Of a stretch of 64,000 nucleotides of DNA, positions 17,978-30,345 are shown one piece after another. Position 1 is the stretch's first letter. Every line of letters starts with the position of its first letter. A program made the translations under genes and the position numbers. This DNA comes from Cristatella mucedo (lineage: Eukaryota; Bryozoa; Phylactolaemata; Cristatellidae), in the NCBI GenBank assembly GCA_009760855.2, contig WPIO01000010.1:1761001-1825000 (forward strand), given 5' to 3'. The notes under the pieces are model-generated. The model was not told where the DNA came from and made no database searches. It saw nothing but the letters and a program-made list of their open reading frames with translations.

Positions 17978-18768
17978 GTGAGTGAGCCATTTTTCATGCC
18001 CGATTGATCCTCTGAAGACGACCGCAGGCCTTGGTTGTGACTCGACGGCCTTCAGCAGCGGCTGCATGTCTCGATGGCTCGCGTTTGGATACCGGCATGG
18101 CTTGGCAGCTGTGGAGCTGGATGGGTTATCACAGTAAGGGAAGTTGCGTCTTGGTATTGTCCCCATCAGCACCTAAGCTACTTCTCTTTTGGCCAAGTAT
18201 TCAGTCACTCAGGTTCAACATATTTCGGACATCTCGATTGATTTCTCACTTTAAGCCTAGCATTTGAAGCCTGCCAGGAATTTGAGTGCAGCTATTCTGT
18301 GAAGTGCTCCTGGGCAGAGATTGCCTTATACCTGTCGAGTGCCACGGCTTGTATAGCATAACAGTTAGGCTTCTTAAGACCCTACGACGTGATGCTCGTG
18401 TAATCTGTCGTAATACTCTGGGATAAGTATTTATTTTTTAGCACTTGACCAGCATTAGTGAAGTCAGTCAAGCTGACAATGCAGTAATTACCACCAACCA
18501 GCACTCGTAGTTGTCAGAGTCAATCTGCATGAGTCGCAGCAGTAGCCCGTCTTCGTGCTCTACGATTCGATACTATAGGGTAAGTAGCCTTCAGCACACT
18601 TACGTCGACCAGTGACCTAGACTCACAAACTTCTTATGAATTGCTCAGCAGTAAAGACTATCAAAATGCAAGCCTGTGGTAAGTAAGCAACATAATATTG
18701 TTTTGCCGTGTGGTGACTAATTTGGTCACATGTGTTCTAGAGAATTGAACACCTAACCATTTAATGAT
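17978..18768 (+). repeat. 0.79-kb dispersed repeat, copy 1
   Basis: From GTGAGCCATT to CACCTAACCATTTAA it matches 30346-31136 almost base for base in the last 600 bp; the first 150 bp are less similar. Direct orientation, 12.4 kb apart. The flanks differ right up to both edges. It has no terminal inverted repeats and no long coding frame, but contains GGTAAGTAAGC and, in copy 2, CGGTAAGTGAAG, which look like splice donors. It is an unclassified mobile repeat or a segmental duplication. Confidence 0.85.
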
Positions 18769-21539
18769 GCAGCACTGTGATCAACCTCAGGCGAGGCATA
18801 GTAACAAGCATTTACTGTCGCTAGTGGGTTGACATTTTTTGTACCATACAAGTGCTTTATTTTCAAACAGCACTGGTGGAAGTTGTCACCTTTCATAATC
18901 AATATCAACTACAGGAGACAACAAACTTTCCTAGGACACGTTAGCCACTGCTTTCTTCTTTCGGCTAGCGGTCAGCTAGCGGTCGGCTACTGACAGGGCT
19001 TGTCTTGTCATGTGACCGACTGCCCATGACCTGTGACCTATGACCGCCTATGACTGTGACCTATGACCGCCTATGACCTATGACCTATGACCGCCTGACT
19101 ATCTCCCTGCGCTTCATTCCGGCTTTGCTGACTAGCTATAATTTACTCTTCAACAACCTTGTGAACACTGCACCGAAATATCAACACGTTTTTCGGTATG
19201 GCCAAACTGCGATCGAATTCTATCAGCACTGCTAAATAGAGCTCCGTTTAAGTTTGCTTCAACCAGACGGGCTGTGCCTTAGGTAGCCAGAGGTTATCAG
19301 GAGTCGTCCCAGCAATTTTTTTCAAAAGAAGTGTAAATTTACATAAAGGGAATGCAATTTTGCTGAAGAAAGAGTACGACTAAGAGCACCTATTAGCAAC
19401 CTTGAAACTGTCATAGTCGGAACTTATATGAGACACTGTTCCTCAAAAGCAAAAGGTATGGCATAAAATTGTGCGTTTTATCAGTCTGGATAATAGAGTC
19501 TCCTTCTACTTTCTAATGAAGATGCATGCATATACGTATTATCTTCACATTCTGAGAAGCACGCAGCCCAAACCTTCGCTTGTCGGGCTAGGCCATTTAC
19601 TGCAAGTTGAAAAAGTGTAAACCTTAATCCCATTGGGAGACCCACTGGCAATTAAGTTGGATTTAATTAATTATGTAGGCAATTAATTAAATCTAATCAT
19701 TAATTAAAAGGCAATTTAATTTAATTAATTTAGAGGTCCAAACGAGAAGATCTTTGCTTACTCTTCCCCAAAATACCGGAAATCCCAGCTCTCAGGTGCC
19801 TCAAGCCGGCAGCCACTTGCAATCGCTGAAAACCAGCTGGACTATGCAAACTAAGCATGAAGATATTCCGAAACTGCTAACAACGAGCAATGGTTTAGCC
19901 ACTGACACGAGCCCGTGTACTGCCATCATTTTTGGAAAGCACCTCTTGCAATCGCTGTACATGGCTGCACCATTTCCGAGCAGAGGACCACTAGCGTAAG
20001 ATACATACTTCATTTGCGATTCGTTGGTAGAGACTCTCAGACGTTGGCACAGCACGGACGCGGAGGGGGCAGCTGCCATCCTAATGGAGATAAGCAATCC
20101 CATAAAATCTTCTAGAAAATAGTGAGCGTTAACCAAAATATGCGGTATTTGTTTTTTTTAGGCATAAATATACCTCACGTTAATTGAGAGCGTGCAAGTC
20201 TTAATATAATAATACTGCATTCTCATACTTCATCAAGCTAAGAAACGGCGTTTACAAGAAGCAATACAACCTGCTATCGCTCAAACATAGTTCGATCAGA
20301 CTGACAAATAGCAGCCAATTGTGTCTGAAGCGAATAAGTTGACTAACATGAAGTAAGACTAGACTCAATACCAAGAGCTGAGTCTCCTAAAAAATAAATA
20401 TAGCCAATGGTCATGATGGCCTTCGACTGCCCAATACGATTCCAAAACAATCAAGCCACAAATTTAGCGGCGTGCCGAATAGACGAACTTGGTTATGCAA
20501 CTCACTCCCACATTAACATAGGGTAGCACAACTATGACTATGTCACATAGAACTGCAGATCAGCAGAGAGAGAGGTGAAAGCATGCACAGTTCCTCCATG
20601 TTTAATCCAGTAGATTCTACTGTTAATTGCTTCATCAACCACAGAAGGTTCATTGCTTCTATAAAGAAAGTTTTTTACCGTTATTTGACTCTCAATGTTG
20701 ATGAACAGACCTACATTTACTAAGACCTGCAATAGACTTTTTGGTTTGCAGCTATACAAGTCACCATAATTCTCCAAGTCTCTGCATTAAATAAGCAACC
20801 ACATGCAGTCTATTTATAGTTTTTTTGTGGGGCGAATCACAAATGAAATCCACGGAAGCGATTATTGACCAATTGTCAAGCTTTCTTTCCAAAAAATGTG
20901 CTATTTTTATGAGAAATGTTTTCTCGTAGTTTGTAGTAGTAATCTCTAATATTATTATTGAATTTTTTACATTGGGGATCACAGGTTAACCTTGGAGCCG
21001 ATTAACTTTTCGCAGCGAGCTCCTGGCATAAAGTATGAAGGCTGCTTATCACAACTCTATCGAAGCTCAAGCCCATAGTGTTCCCTTGCAACTGACTGTA
21101 TTTTCCTTAAGTAGGAAGCATCGCCTATCACTCAACCCTACTGCAATGCCCCCCCCGAAATATTCTCATGAAGCAAAAGCAGAAGAGACGAACGCACGTA
21201 ACATAAACAAACAGACTCCTTGGTAAATGTTGCGACAGAACCCGCAGCCAATGACAGTTTTAATCAGTTAGGCAGGGAAGCAGCAAATCTGGGCATTCCA
21301 GGAGGAGCATCGTAGGTACGAAGTCTAGAAGATGGGTCGCAGCCCAGGAAGTAAGGTGCTGGCTCTTTACGAACGAACTAGGTCGTTGTTTTAAGTCCTG
21401 GTGAGTTTGATCCGTTATCATGGCGGAAGGAGCCGTGAATTCTCTCCCGCCACTGCATAACTGAAATGAGGCTATTAAATCACCTAACATATGCTGAGGC
21501 TTTTTAGGCAGGTTGATGACTGCACGATACGGGTATATA
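18769..21539. other. Gene-poor unique DNA
   Basis: 19018-19105 is a small satellite of TGACCTATGACCGCC-type units. 19640-19735 is an AT-rich block of TTAATTAA-type palindromic motifs. At 19754-20115 two overlapping plus-strand frames look weakly protein-like (ICDSLVETLRRWHSTDAEG across a shift), which might be an eroded element; an antisense 111-codon frame covers the same stretch. Nothing else is supported. Confidence 0.5.
19018..19105 (+). repeat. Minisatellite TGACCTATGACCGCC
   Basis: Four to five imperfect tandem units built from TGACCTATGACCGCCTA and the shorter GACCTATGACCTATG. Confidence 0.85.
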
Positions 21540-22166
21540 TTAGATAGGGGCAGACTTAGAGGTAAGTATGGAGGAAGAACACTGAACTAAATTTAAAGAA
21601 TCTTGAGGAGAGTATAATACCGCGAGGTTCCACTCACTGACGCTGTCAATCTTTCTGATGACGTAGCGACAAGAACAATCAGCTAAACCGGGGCGAATAT
21701 CACTAGGTACGGTACTGACTTGGATGGGATTAAGGAAATGGAAAATGGCTGACGCCTGCTCTTTAAAACGTGCATCTGCGACAGCACAGTGCTCCTGTAT
21801 AAAATAGTTTCGACGTTCTCCATAAATGCCAGTTGCATGCGACAGAAAGAGCTCTTTCCGTCGCATACTATAACCAGCTGCCCCCATCGGTGGAATCCTC
21901 ACTTCGGCACAAAAAACCGCCAAGAGCTGGTTTGACGTAGCACAGCGATTCCACGATTCCACCCACGCACTCACTTTGGCGGCGTCGAGTGCGTGCCTAT
22001 CGTCGCACAGCTTTCTGAAAGCTCGGGCCGAAGCGATATCGATCATGAGCTTTTGCTCATTGCTCCCCCATCGGAGACCAGTTAAGCTGGCTTTCTGACT
22101 GACGCTGTAGAGACCAGCACCCACCGAAGCAGCTCCGAAGGCAGTCACAACGTACCGGTACCACAA
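21540..22166 (-). CDS. Uncharacterised 208-codon ORF
   Basis: An uninterrupted frame with mixed, protein-like composition (several Trp, Cys, Tyr). It has a hydrophobic N-terminal stretch (VVTAFGAASVGAGLY) that could be a signal anchor or mitochondrial targeting region. It then has charged helical-looking sequence with KELFLSHATGIYGERRNYF and ends SILTSKSAPI. The first codon of the open stretch is TTG. No ATG lies between the upstream in-frame stop and this point, so the true start is either in an upstream exon or at an internal Met. I do not recognise the family. It could be the last exon of a host gene, or a fragment of a repeat. Confidence 0.4.
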   Translation of the reverse strand: MWYRYVVTAFGAASVGAGLYSVSQKASLTGLRWGSNEQKLMIDIASARAFRKLCDDRHALDAAKVSAWVESWNRCATSNQLLAVFCAEVRIPPMGAAGYSMRRKELFLSHATGIYGERRNYFIQEHCAVADARFKEQASAIFHFLNPIQVSTVPSDIRPGLADCSCRYVIRKIDSVSEWNLAVLYSPQDSLNLVQCSSSILTSKSAPI

Positions 22167-25100
22167 CCAGCAGAAGTCAATAGGAAACAGTGTGCAGTGA
22201 ACCGCACAAGGAACCTAACTGGCATTCACAGACCGTTGCGGCATAGCTCAGCTGTTTGAAGAAGCTGCTAAAGTCGCGATTATTATGCAAGTTATTATGC
22301 GTCATTAAACTGTAACTAACTTTATTGATTAATGTCGATTGTTCAGTGGCAATTATACAAACAGAGGAACTTCACACAGAAATTACGTTTCAGAATACGC
22401 GAGTTCTCCTGCTTTGTACTTTGCCAATGCTAGCAGTGTGCACCGTTTGGCCGAGTCAGCTGAACTTCATCACTTCTTTCTAGCTGACGCATTTGACGAG
22501 GCTGCAGCAGTAGGTCTTACTGAGCTCTCGCTGCGCCGAAACTCGGCATGCTCTAGAAGCCATGCTTTCTGACAACTCACCGCTCATCCATTTTACCGCC
22601 GAGTTCAGTGAGCGCTCCAAAAATAAATACACCATTTGTTTTCCGGAGAAGCATTTGTCAGCAACGGTTTGCATGCTGTCGGCTGTCTCGGGTCATAGAG
22701 GCCATGCTTGTGTCAAATACAAACTCGGAGTGGAGAGCAAGGTGCGCTTCGCTGGCACCTTGGTAGCCAATGCTTAGAGGCCAGTGCCATTGCTATTGTA
22801 GTAGCCTTTCCTTACACTCGCAACCGCAGCATCGTCTACAAATTCAGCGACAGAAAGGCGCCTATAAAAGAGCTCCAATGCACTAATCTTTATTTGCACA
22901 TTTCTACCTTCAATTTTTATTTATGTTTTATTTTATTTTCACTTATCCTGACTTCAAAAAAAATTTAATCTATTTACGAATAATGAATCCAAGTTAATGC
23001 ATTAATTTTTGCAAGCTTATGTATACGCTTGCCTGCGCGTGAACGTGGGTGAACTTGGCAGGCTTAGTACGCTTGTGCATCGTTGTTGATATACATTCTT
23101 AACGCGCCAGCAAGTAGAGCTTACTTATTCTTTGCATGCAGTCGCGTTCTCAATTGACACAATTTTAAGTTTAAAATGACTGCTTGCTGCGCTCTTGCTT
23201 TTGCGTCCAGACCTTAGCAGGACCGAGTGACGGAGCGTGCAACGTGGCACATCAATTCCATGCTAGCAGCACTCCATCCGAAGTTATTCTCGATCACAAT
23301 TGTTACCGTCATTTGGGGTTACACTGATTAAAGTAATCCCTCAAAATCCAAGTTAGCTAGGCATGCAGTTAACCGAAAATTGTTGGTACGATGCTCGAAA
23401 TTTTGAGTTAATGTTGAATATTGCAGTAAATGGTCATTGTAATGTTCACACGAAACGTGCTGCCATTTCGCTTGCACGCTCCCATGCAAATGGGCTCTAT
23501 AGAAGTTGGTCACTATTGCAATCCACCAAAATCCATCGAAATGAACTAAAAATTCAAGAGAAGTTAGCTTCGAAAAGCTCCAATTTATAATGCATAGTGA
23601 ACTTTTCTAGTTTTCAAGTCTACTCACCAAATTTCGTACAGTCGGTCGCGCCTGTTCCCATGCAACCGAATGCAGAAAGTGCAGAGGCCAACGCCTCAAT
23701 CCACTGCTAGGAAGACTTTTATTATTCAGTATGAGTAAGCGTTGTGTACACGTGATTTTATTATGTCCTTCCGTCTAGATATGTACTGCTCTGTTTACTT
23801 TAGCATGGGCTGATTGTGTTTACGATATATAAATGTGCTTGCGTTCATTGCCATGGGCGTGTTATGGCTTTGAGTGTAAAAGCATTAAAGTCAGCTGATT
23901 TAACTGCTTAGTCCCAGTATCTGCAGAATACGTGTTTACGCTCCTTTTTACACGTGTTTACTTATTATTCTTTGAAAGAGGTGCAAAGATTGAAGGATTC
24001 CGTTTGATAATTAGCTGCCAGCCTATCTAATATACTCTTCTGCAGATGTCTGTTCTCAGAGCAGGCACTTATTTTATTTAGGCCTGAATGCACCATATCC
24101 AGTTGATTACAAAAGCTTGCATACTGACGCATCAATCAAATAATTTAAGTCACTGGTTAAAAAAATAAAATCACTATTTATCATCAACCTTAAAAAAATG
24201 TTAATCTTATTTCATGCTACAAAAATGAAGGCCACTAGAATTTTCCGAATGTTTCACCTAGATTAATCATGAAAGTTGCCGAGAGAAATGGTTTTTCGTG
24301 CAGTAGTAAGCTAGTCGAAGCATGATAGATATTTGCTCATTTCGCTCGGCCACCACAGCTCCGCCATTTAATTCGTTGGCTCACCTGTTCCCAAGGAAGC
24401 GATCACTAGCTAAACAAACACGCGCCAAAGGTTCACTTCACATTGACAGGTCGTGATATCTGCCTGACTTCATTGAGTGCCTAAATCGATGATTGCTATT
24501 CTATTTGGGATGAGACATTACTTTGCCATCAGAAAGCTATTTTATTTGGGATGAGACATTACTTTGCCATCAGAAACCTTTGGTAACTTAATAAGAGTGG
24601 CCCAAGTGCCGTTCTAGTGGCAATTGCGCATCAAGTAAACATGTAAGGTCTTATCAATCAGCAATTTCAGTGACCAAGGAAAAAGGCCTAAATGTGTTAA
24701 TAATCCGGACATGAGTGAAGATGAGAACGCTGCCTCCATGTTTTTCTATTTTAGCACTAGCATAAAAAAATCGAAGAATTTCCTCGCAAAACTAATTCAA
24801 TGGAGTTTATTAAACTTATTACAGCCGAAGACTTTGTACTTGAGCCCTCGTGGTCAGTGAGAAATTAAGCAAAAGTCTCAAAACGGCTATAACGAAAGAA
24901 AAAAATCCTACATTTCTCAAGTGAAGCTTGATCCATAAGAGTCGTTTGTCTGCAACAAACAGGTTGAGATATTCACAGTAAGGCAAAACCGCAACATAGG
25001 GTAACACAAACAACGAATAAGGACAATGCTCACGCGGATAGCCTGCAATTACGTAAATCAAAGTGTGCTATGAAGGATCAGCCACACAATAATGACCAAG

Positions 25101-25384
25101 ATTATAAATTCTTCATTGCAAGCAGAATGACAGACTGGAAAGCTCCTGAAACTGCAGAGGCTTTTGAATCAGCTAGTGTTAATTTTACTTCACTTTTCGC
25201 TTCTTCAAAGTACAGAAACCTAAGCATCGAGGCAGCACAGCAACAACTAGATAGAAACGACTAGCAGAGGCTGAGGGGAGAGAAGGCGCAATGCACAATC
25301 CCTCCAAGCTTGAACAATTAGTATCGATCGTCACTGCCATGTGGAATTATTCGAGTAATTTATTCAAATAGAATAGGTGCTCAA
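22167..25384. other. Gene-poor, AT-rich DNA
   Basis: A 41-bp exact-type tandem pair is at 24495-24576. A plus-strand frame at 25070-25264 (64 codons, with TDWKAPETAEAFESASVNFT) is protein-like but isolated. A frame at 22339-22572 has no support. No gene call is made. Confidence 0.5.
24495..24576 (+). repeat. 41-bp tandem duplication
   Basis: Two adjacent copies of a unit ending GGGATGAGACATTACTTTGC then CATCAGAAA, differing at one or two bases. Recent local duplication. Confidence 0.9.
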
Positions 25385-26157
25385 AGGACACTATTATTTT
25401 CAGCTTCATAATATTGCTAAAATTCGGGCTTGTTTAGATAGGGATACCACGTCTAAGTTTGTCCATGCATTCGTGACATCTCGTCTCGACTTCTGCAACT
25501 CACTGCTTACTGGCCTACCAGCATGTGCGATCAGGCGATTGCAGCTGGTGCAAAACTCGGCAGCTAGGCTTGTCGGTCGTGAGCGTCGCAGTTGCCACAT
25601 TATTCCACTTCTCGCCGACCTGCACTGGCTACCAGTCAAGCAACGGATTGACTTCAAGGTTTTGTCGCTCACTTTTAGGTCCCTTCATTCTATGGCTCCA
25701 GCCTATCTCTCCGACATACTCCCCCATCAGGCCAAGCATCGTACCACCCGCTTTTCGGAATCCAACAGTCTAGAAATACCTCGTACAAACCTCAAATCCT
25801 TTGGAGACCGTGCATTTAGTTCGTATGCTCCCAAAGCTTGGAACTCCCTCCCGACCTGCGTCAGAACATCCCCTGACCTGACCACATTTAAAAGGAACTT
25901 AAAAACACACCTATTTAGGACAGCATTTAGTGGGTCCCTGTGATTCGTCCTTCACGTGCTTATGCGTGCTGACACTGTGCATGCTGCCACTAACCACATT
26001 GGCACGCTGACCCTGTGCATGTCACCCCCTAACCATGTTATTCATTTTTTTTGTTTTTCAAGCATGATTTTAATTATCATTTAATTGCATTTTCCGTTGC
26101 AGCAAATGTAAAGCGCCTAGAAAGAGATTAAGTTCTCTGAGGGCGCTTTATCAAGTG

Positions 26158-26190
<33 letters not shown>
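25385..26190 (+). mobile_element. CR1/L2-like LINE, young 5'-truncated copy
   Basis: One uninterrupted frame to 25943 carries the last 180 or so residues of the LINE protein. It starts at FQLHNIAKIRACLDRDTTSK and ends [11 protein letters not shown], nearly identical to the 14494-15849 product. The 3' UTR, stem-loop (AAGCGCC...GGCGCTT) and a (TTA)n tail at 26156-26190 are intact. It is among the youngest insertions here. Confidence 0.95.
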
Positions 26191-27350
26191 TGGGTAGCAG
26201 GGAATGGACCCCATATTACTACCAGAAAGAAACGACTGCTGCTCCTATGACTGAAACCCGTTATAACTTTTTAAAGTTTGTGTTGCAGCAAAGTAATGGG
26301 ACGCGAGACTGGAAAACTGCTTGCCTTTCTTCGATTGGAGGACTCTCAACACAGATCGCGATTTACCAACTGCCATTTGGACTTTTAACGTTACAGAAAT
26401 GGCTGTAGAAGCAGCATTCAACCCCGAAATTGTGAGAGGTGTGACTGCAGACACAGTTAAGTCTCGAAGCTTCCGTGAGGGACAATCTCACTTGAGGAGA
26501 ACTTAGGCAGGAGATCAATTTTTAGCAAAAAGATTATCTGATCTGCTCACCACTTTGAACGACTGTAAGGCGACACAAAGCAATGGACCAGACGATGTCA
26601 ATTATGTGCATCCGGCAACTATAGGGACGAACTTGAGCAACTGTACGCCTCAGCAAATTCGGAGCAGTGTCGAAACTAACCGGCGCACTGACTTGTGTGG
26701 TAGAGAAAAGCAAGAATGCCCAATAACTCGCGGCTGCCACCTTGAGTGATAATGCAAATGACGGAGATGAAGCTTTCAGCCATAGAAGCCAGAATTCTGG
26801 CCGTGAGCTTAACCGGTCTGTTGGAATTCACTGCTTTGAGTGCTTAGGTTGGCGACATTTTGCGAGGCATTGTCCCGACCTATGATAGCATTGAAATGGA
26901 CGGCTGGCTGTCCACGAAGCCAATGTCTCCAAGACTGGCTTCACATGCAAGCAACCAGCAATGATCATGTGGTAACTTGCTGGGATTCTGTTGTTGATTC
27001 TATTCACTAGATGTGAGCCTAACCCGGGTCGGTGGAAGGACACCCTGCATAGAGCTCATGCTTAAAAAGCTGCCGTTGTTCTTATGCAGCAATGCAAACG
27101 AAACAGAAGGACTTTTTCCAAAAGCTTAATATCACACACTTCAACTGCCAGGTTAGCCAAATTATGGTGAAGTCGCTGACAGACACATGGAACGAGACTC
27201 AGTTGACATCGACATTGGACTAGAGTAATCTCATCGCTATCAACCGCCAAGTAGAACCACTGTCCGTGAAACCCAGCCTGCCGAGGAGCCCTAAGACGAT
27301 GCATAACAGGATTTTCCGGACTTCCTGTAGATCCTGCAGGGTATCACCCA
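26191..27350 (+). pseudogene. Decayed retroelement gag-like region with CCHC zinc knuckle
   Basis: At 26839-26880 a plus-strand frame reads HCFECLGWRHFARHCPD, a perfect C-x2-C-x4-H-x4-C zinc knuckle as in retroelement nucleocapsids. Upstream frames (26321-26506, with VEAAFNPEIVRGVTADTVKS, and 26555-26749) are protein-like but in different frames and broken by stops. No protease or reverse transcriptase is visible downstream. This is an old gag remnant of an LTR or similar element. Alternatively a cellular CCHC gene fragment. Confidence 0.5.
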
Positions 27351-27986
27351 ACCCACTTACCGCCGGACCCCAGCAGTAAAGCAGACCACCAGGATTATGG
27401 CACCAGGATTAAACCATCCATTAAGCTAGCAAGCGTTTGACCTGCATGTAGAATGGACGAGTGCGTTTGATGATTAGCAGCTTTTTCCCTGAGCTAGTTA
27501 CTAGTAGCAGCCAATTGGCACTCATACAGCCGTCTAGCAATTGCTTGTCGGTACTCAAGCTATTGAGTAATGATTACAGCCAATTGCAGCAGCAGCCAGC
27601 TATCCTCTTTCTATGAGGTGGATAATTACAAATATAGATAGGGAATGCTGCACTCAGCGGAGGCCAAAGATGACAGAGCAGTGGCAAGTGGGAACGAATG
27701 GGCAAGGGGCAAAGTCTCGAGTTTTACGCGACCTCAGCAAGGCTGAAGAGATGGAACTCATTAAAATGTGAACCTGAAAAGTATCCGCCAATGAAAACGC
27801 AAATAGTTTCGACTCTGTTAGTGGTGGTGACAGCGGAAGGAGAGGGTAGTTGAAGGACTACGTGGCTTACCACACGATTGCATCTGCTTTGCATAGCAAA
27901 GCAATGCAATGCAAACGGCTTGCTCGTCTTGGGACGTGCACGAGACACATGCAAGCTCTTGAAACGCTGAGGGTGCCGAGTGAGGA
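27351..27986. other. Spacer, no gene seen
   Basis: Unique sequence with several repeats of the short word AGCAGCCAATTG near 27500-27600. Short antisense frames near 27720-28110 overlap the following SINE and are not believed. Confidence 0.5.
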
Positions 27987-28092
27987 GCCGCGATGGCACA
28001 CCAGGTAGGGCGGTTGCTTTTTACGACCTCGGTCCCGAAGACGTGGGTTCGAATCCTGTGGTGGGCTATCCTTTGTAGCCACTGCAAGCCGT
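27987..28092 (+). mobile_element. Second type of tRNA-like SINE head
   Basis: GATGGCACACCAGGTAGGGC resembles box A. GACGTGGGTTCGAATCCTG is a near-perfect box B (GGTTCGAATCC). They lie about 45 bp apart, like a polymerase III promoter. The 3' part differs from the other SINEs and carries a 33-bp tandem pair. It does not fold as a clean tRNA, so a SINE or tRNA relic is favoured. Confidence 0.55.
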
Positions 28093-28094
28093 GG

Positions 28095-28160
28095 TGATAG
28101 CCGTAAAGGCTCATCTATCGCCATACATGATAGCCGTAAAGGCTCTTCTATCGCCATACA
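28095..28160 (+). repeat. 33-bp tandem pair in SINE tail
   Basis: Two copies of TGATAGCCGTAAAGGCTCAT plus CTATCGCCATACA, with one base difference. Each unit contains a small inverted repeat (AGCC...GGCT), so the transcript could form two hairpins. Confidence 0.85.
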
Positions 28161-30345
28161 AAAGAGGCTATTAAGTCAGCTCGTATTTTTCAATGGCATA
28201 GCAGCTGCCGGCTGCTGCAAATGGCGGTCAGCAGGGTGAGTGAAAGGGCTCAGCCCAAATGCAAGTGTCAAGTCCACTGCCTGCCTTGGCCTCCTTTGCT
28301 CCTTGCAGAAGGAGGCGTAGTGCACATAACTGGGTTTGTTGCGACTACAAACAACGTGCTTCACGGTGGGTGCTTTGTAACAATGAACCAGTCCATCCAA
28401 GGTGCTACTGCATGATAAGTGCTCATTCCAGCAAAGGCTATCCCAGAGTTCCCAGAGCTATCCCAGAGTGAGAGCTCATCTTGCGTGCTCGATTTTGTTG
28501 CTGGATGCAGCTCGGCCTCGCCCTGCTTCTGAGCATCGATGTAGCTACTTTCATAATCTGACACGCACAATCGTCCAGGACAGTCGATTAGAACGCGATC
28601 AGCATGTCGATTATGTCAGGCAGCGGTCCACTTTCTAGGGAACCAGGGTCGACCGAGACCCAAATGTGAGCAGCATTCTGCGAAGTTGAGACAAGGGTTA
28701 TCACTGAGTGCAAGCAAGCAGAAAAATCATCACCACATCGGTATAGAGCAGCACCGTTTTAACCAGACCGAGCATAGCTTAGCTCAAAGCCTAAGCGCTG
28801 CACAAGGTGACTACATTAAGCCTGGCCTCAATGAGCAAGTTTATGCCCTAGCGAGTCACATGCTGCTTTACTGCTTGCCAGCCATGCGGCACCGAGCAGA
28901 GGCAGGACAGTTCGGCTGTTCCCGACCGCAAGGAAACGGCTTTGGAGGGGCCGTCGGGTCCTGTCCTCCACTAGCCGATCATCCTAGCTCTTACAGAAAA
29001 CATCGCGGGGAGATCGACAATGTCCGCGCGGCGGATGACCACAGAGCAAAGGCAGCCACCCCCTGAGGCGCCGAGTCTCTGCAAGAACCCCCCCCCCAAG
29101 AGTTTTCAGAGACAGGAACAGGTCAATACATAATGGGCAGTAGCGATGACGAAAATATTGTTGCTTTCATTATGCTTACTGCCGGCAGCTAACGGGCTCT
29201 TGTCGTCTGCTACCGCTGGTCCAGGTGCTATTCCACCTAGTCTGCAAAGCATCAAAGCAACGATAAGGTGGGAAGACCACGCCGTCCCCTTAGCGATGGC
29301 CTAGTAGCAGTGACGTCACCGACGTGCCGCAGCAACTCCATGGGTGGGCTGCATATGCCTCTCCTTTGCTCCCTTCCTTCACCGAGCTGTCCAATAGAGG
29401 TAAGGTCTGCGAGCCACTTGCTTCTCCCAAAGTCCACTGCTGGTAGGTCGGTAGAGTCTGCTGCTGGGAGTTGCTGCATTTACTGCTTCGCCAAGATAAT
29501 TAATGAACTAAGAACGGGAAGCTCACTTTTTGACTAGTGACCATTGCACGAGTGCTCCATTAGATATGCCCGCCAACAGCAACAGCAGTCTTGTCGAAAC
29601 GAAGAACATCGCAGCTGCGACTAGACGATTCACTTTCAGCAGTCTAGTTACCTGAAATTTACATTGCCCACAGCCTTGTTGCCCACCTTGCAGCTGTGGG
29701 AGCTCACAGCCGCTGCTGCTCTTGCTCTGTAGGATCACCATGGTATCAGCGCGGCCAGGTTTGGCCGGATGCACTGCCGTCCTTAGCTGTAGTGCTGCAG
29801 TGTGCGCTTAGTGTTAGGACGCCAAAAGTAATCCTCTCAAAAAAGATTAAAAAATAAAATTATTTTGGCTGAAATTAGCCAAAGTCCAAGCACATTTATT
29901 ATATTGCATCCAAGCTACCAGTGTGCACGTGTGCCCACCTGTCGGGTGGTCTTTTCCGGTTCCCTCAGGTGAGGCAAATGGCTGCTTGCTTACAGACGGG
30001 CTACTAATCTTGAAGTTTATACCAGTTAGGGGAGTCATCGGCGATGCCCTGTGCTTTCGAAATATGCGAAAATAAAAGACTAATGACTGCGATGTCAAAC
30101 TAAGGTAGGACGGCGAACCTGATATGCTCGCACTGACTCGGTTCAGCAGCTGCATTTCGAAGCTGCCTTGTTTGAGGTGGCCCTGCCTGTTAATTACTTG
30201 GTAGCTGGATTCAGATGGAGAGGCATAAGGCAAGCTTTAATGTTGCTACAAGCCAACTGTTGCAGTGTTGGAAGCTTAGGTGATCGATAGAGAGCCTCTT
30301 AGATTTTCAGTCGATCAGGCTTCTCGCGAGGAGCTGGCTTGTGAA
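28161..30345. other. Gene-poor DNA
   Basis: Contains a short C-run at 29090 and several 70-126-codon frames on both strands (28686-29066 plus, 29523-29774 minus, 29847-30233 minus). None shows a recognisable domain, start context or splice structure. Confidence 0.5.

Noticed and set aside
19640-19735. TTAATTAA-rich palindromic block as a replication origin or MITE
   Set aside because: Simple AT-rich low-complexity sequence; no defined arms or target-site duplication.
28020-28070. Genuine tRNA gene
   Set aside because: Box B is excellent but no complementary acceptor arms or anticodon stem can be drawn with confidence; treated as a SINE head.
28686-29066. 126-codon plus-strand frame
   Set aside because: No domain, no splice or promoter evidence, and composition not clearly coding.
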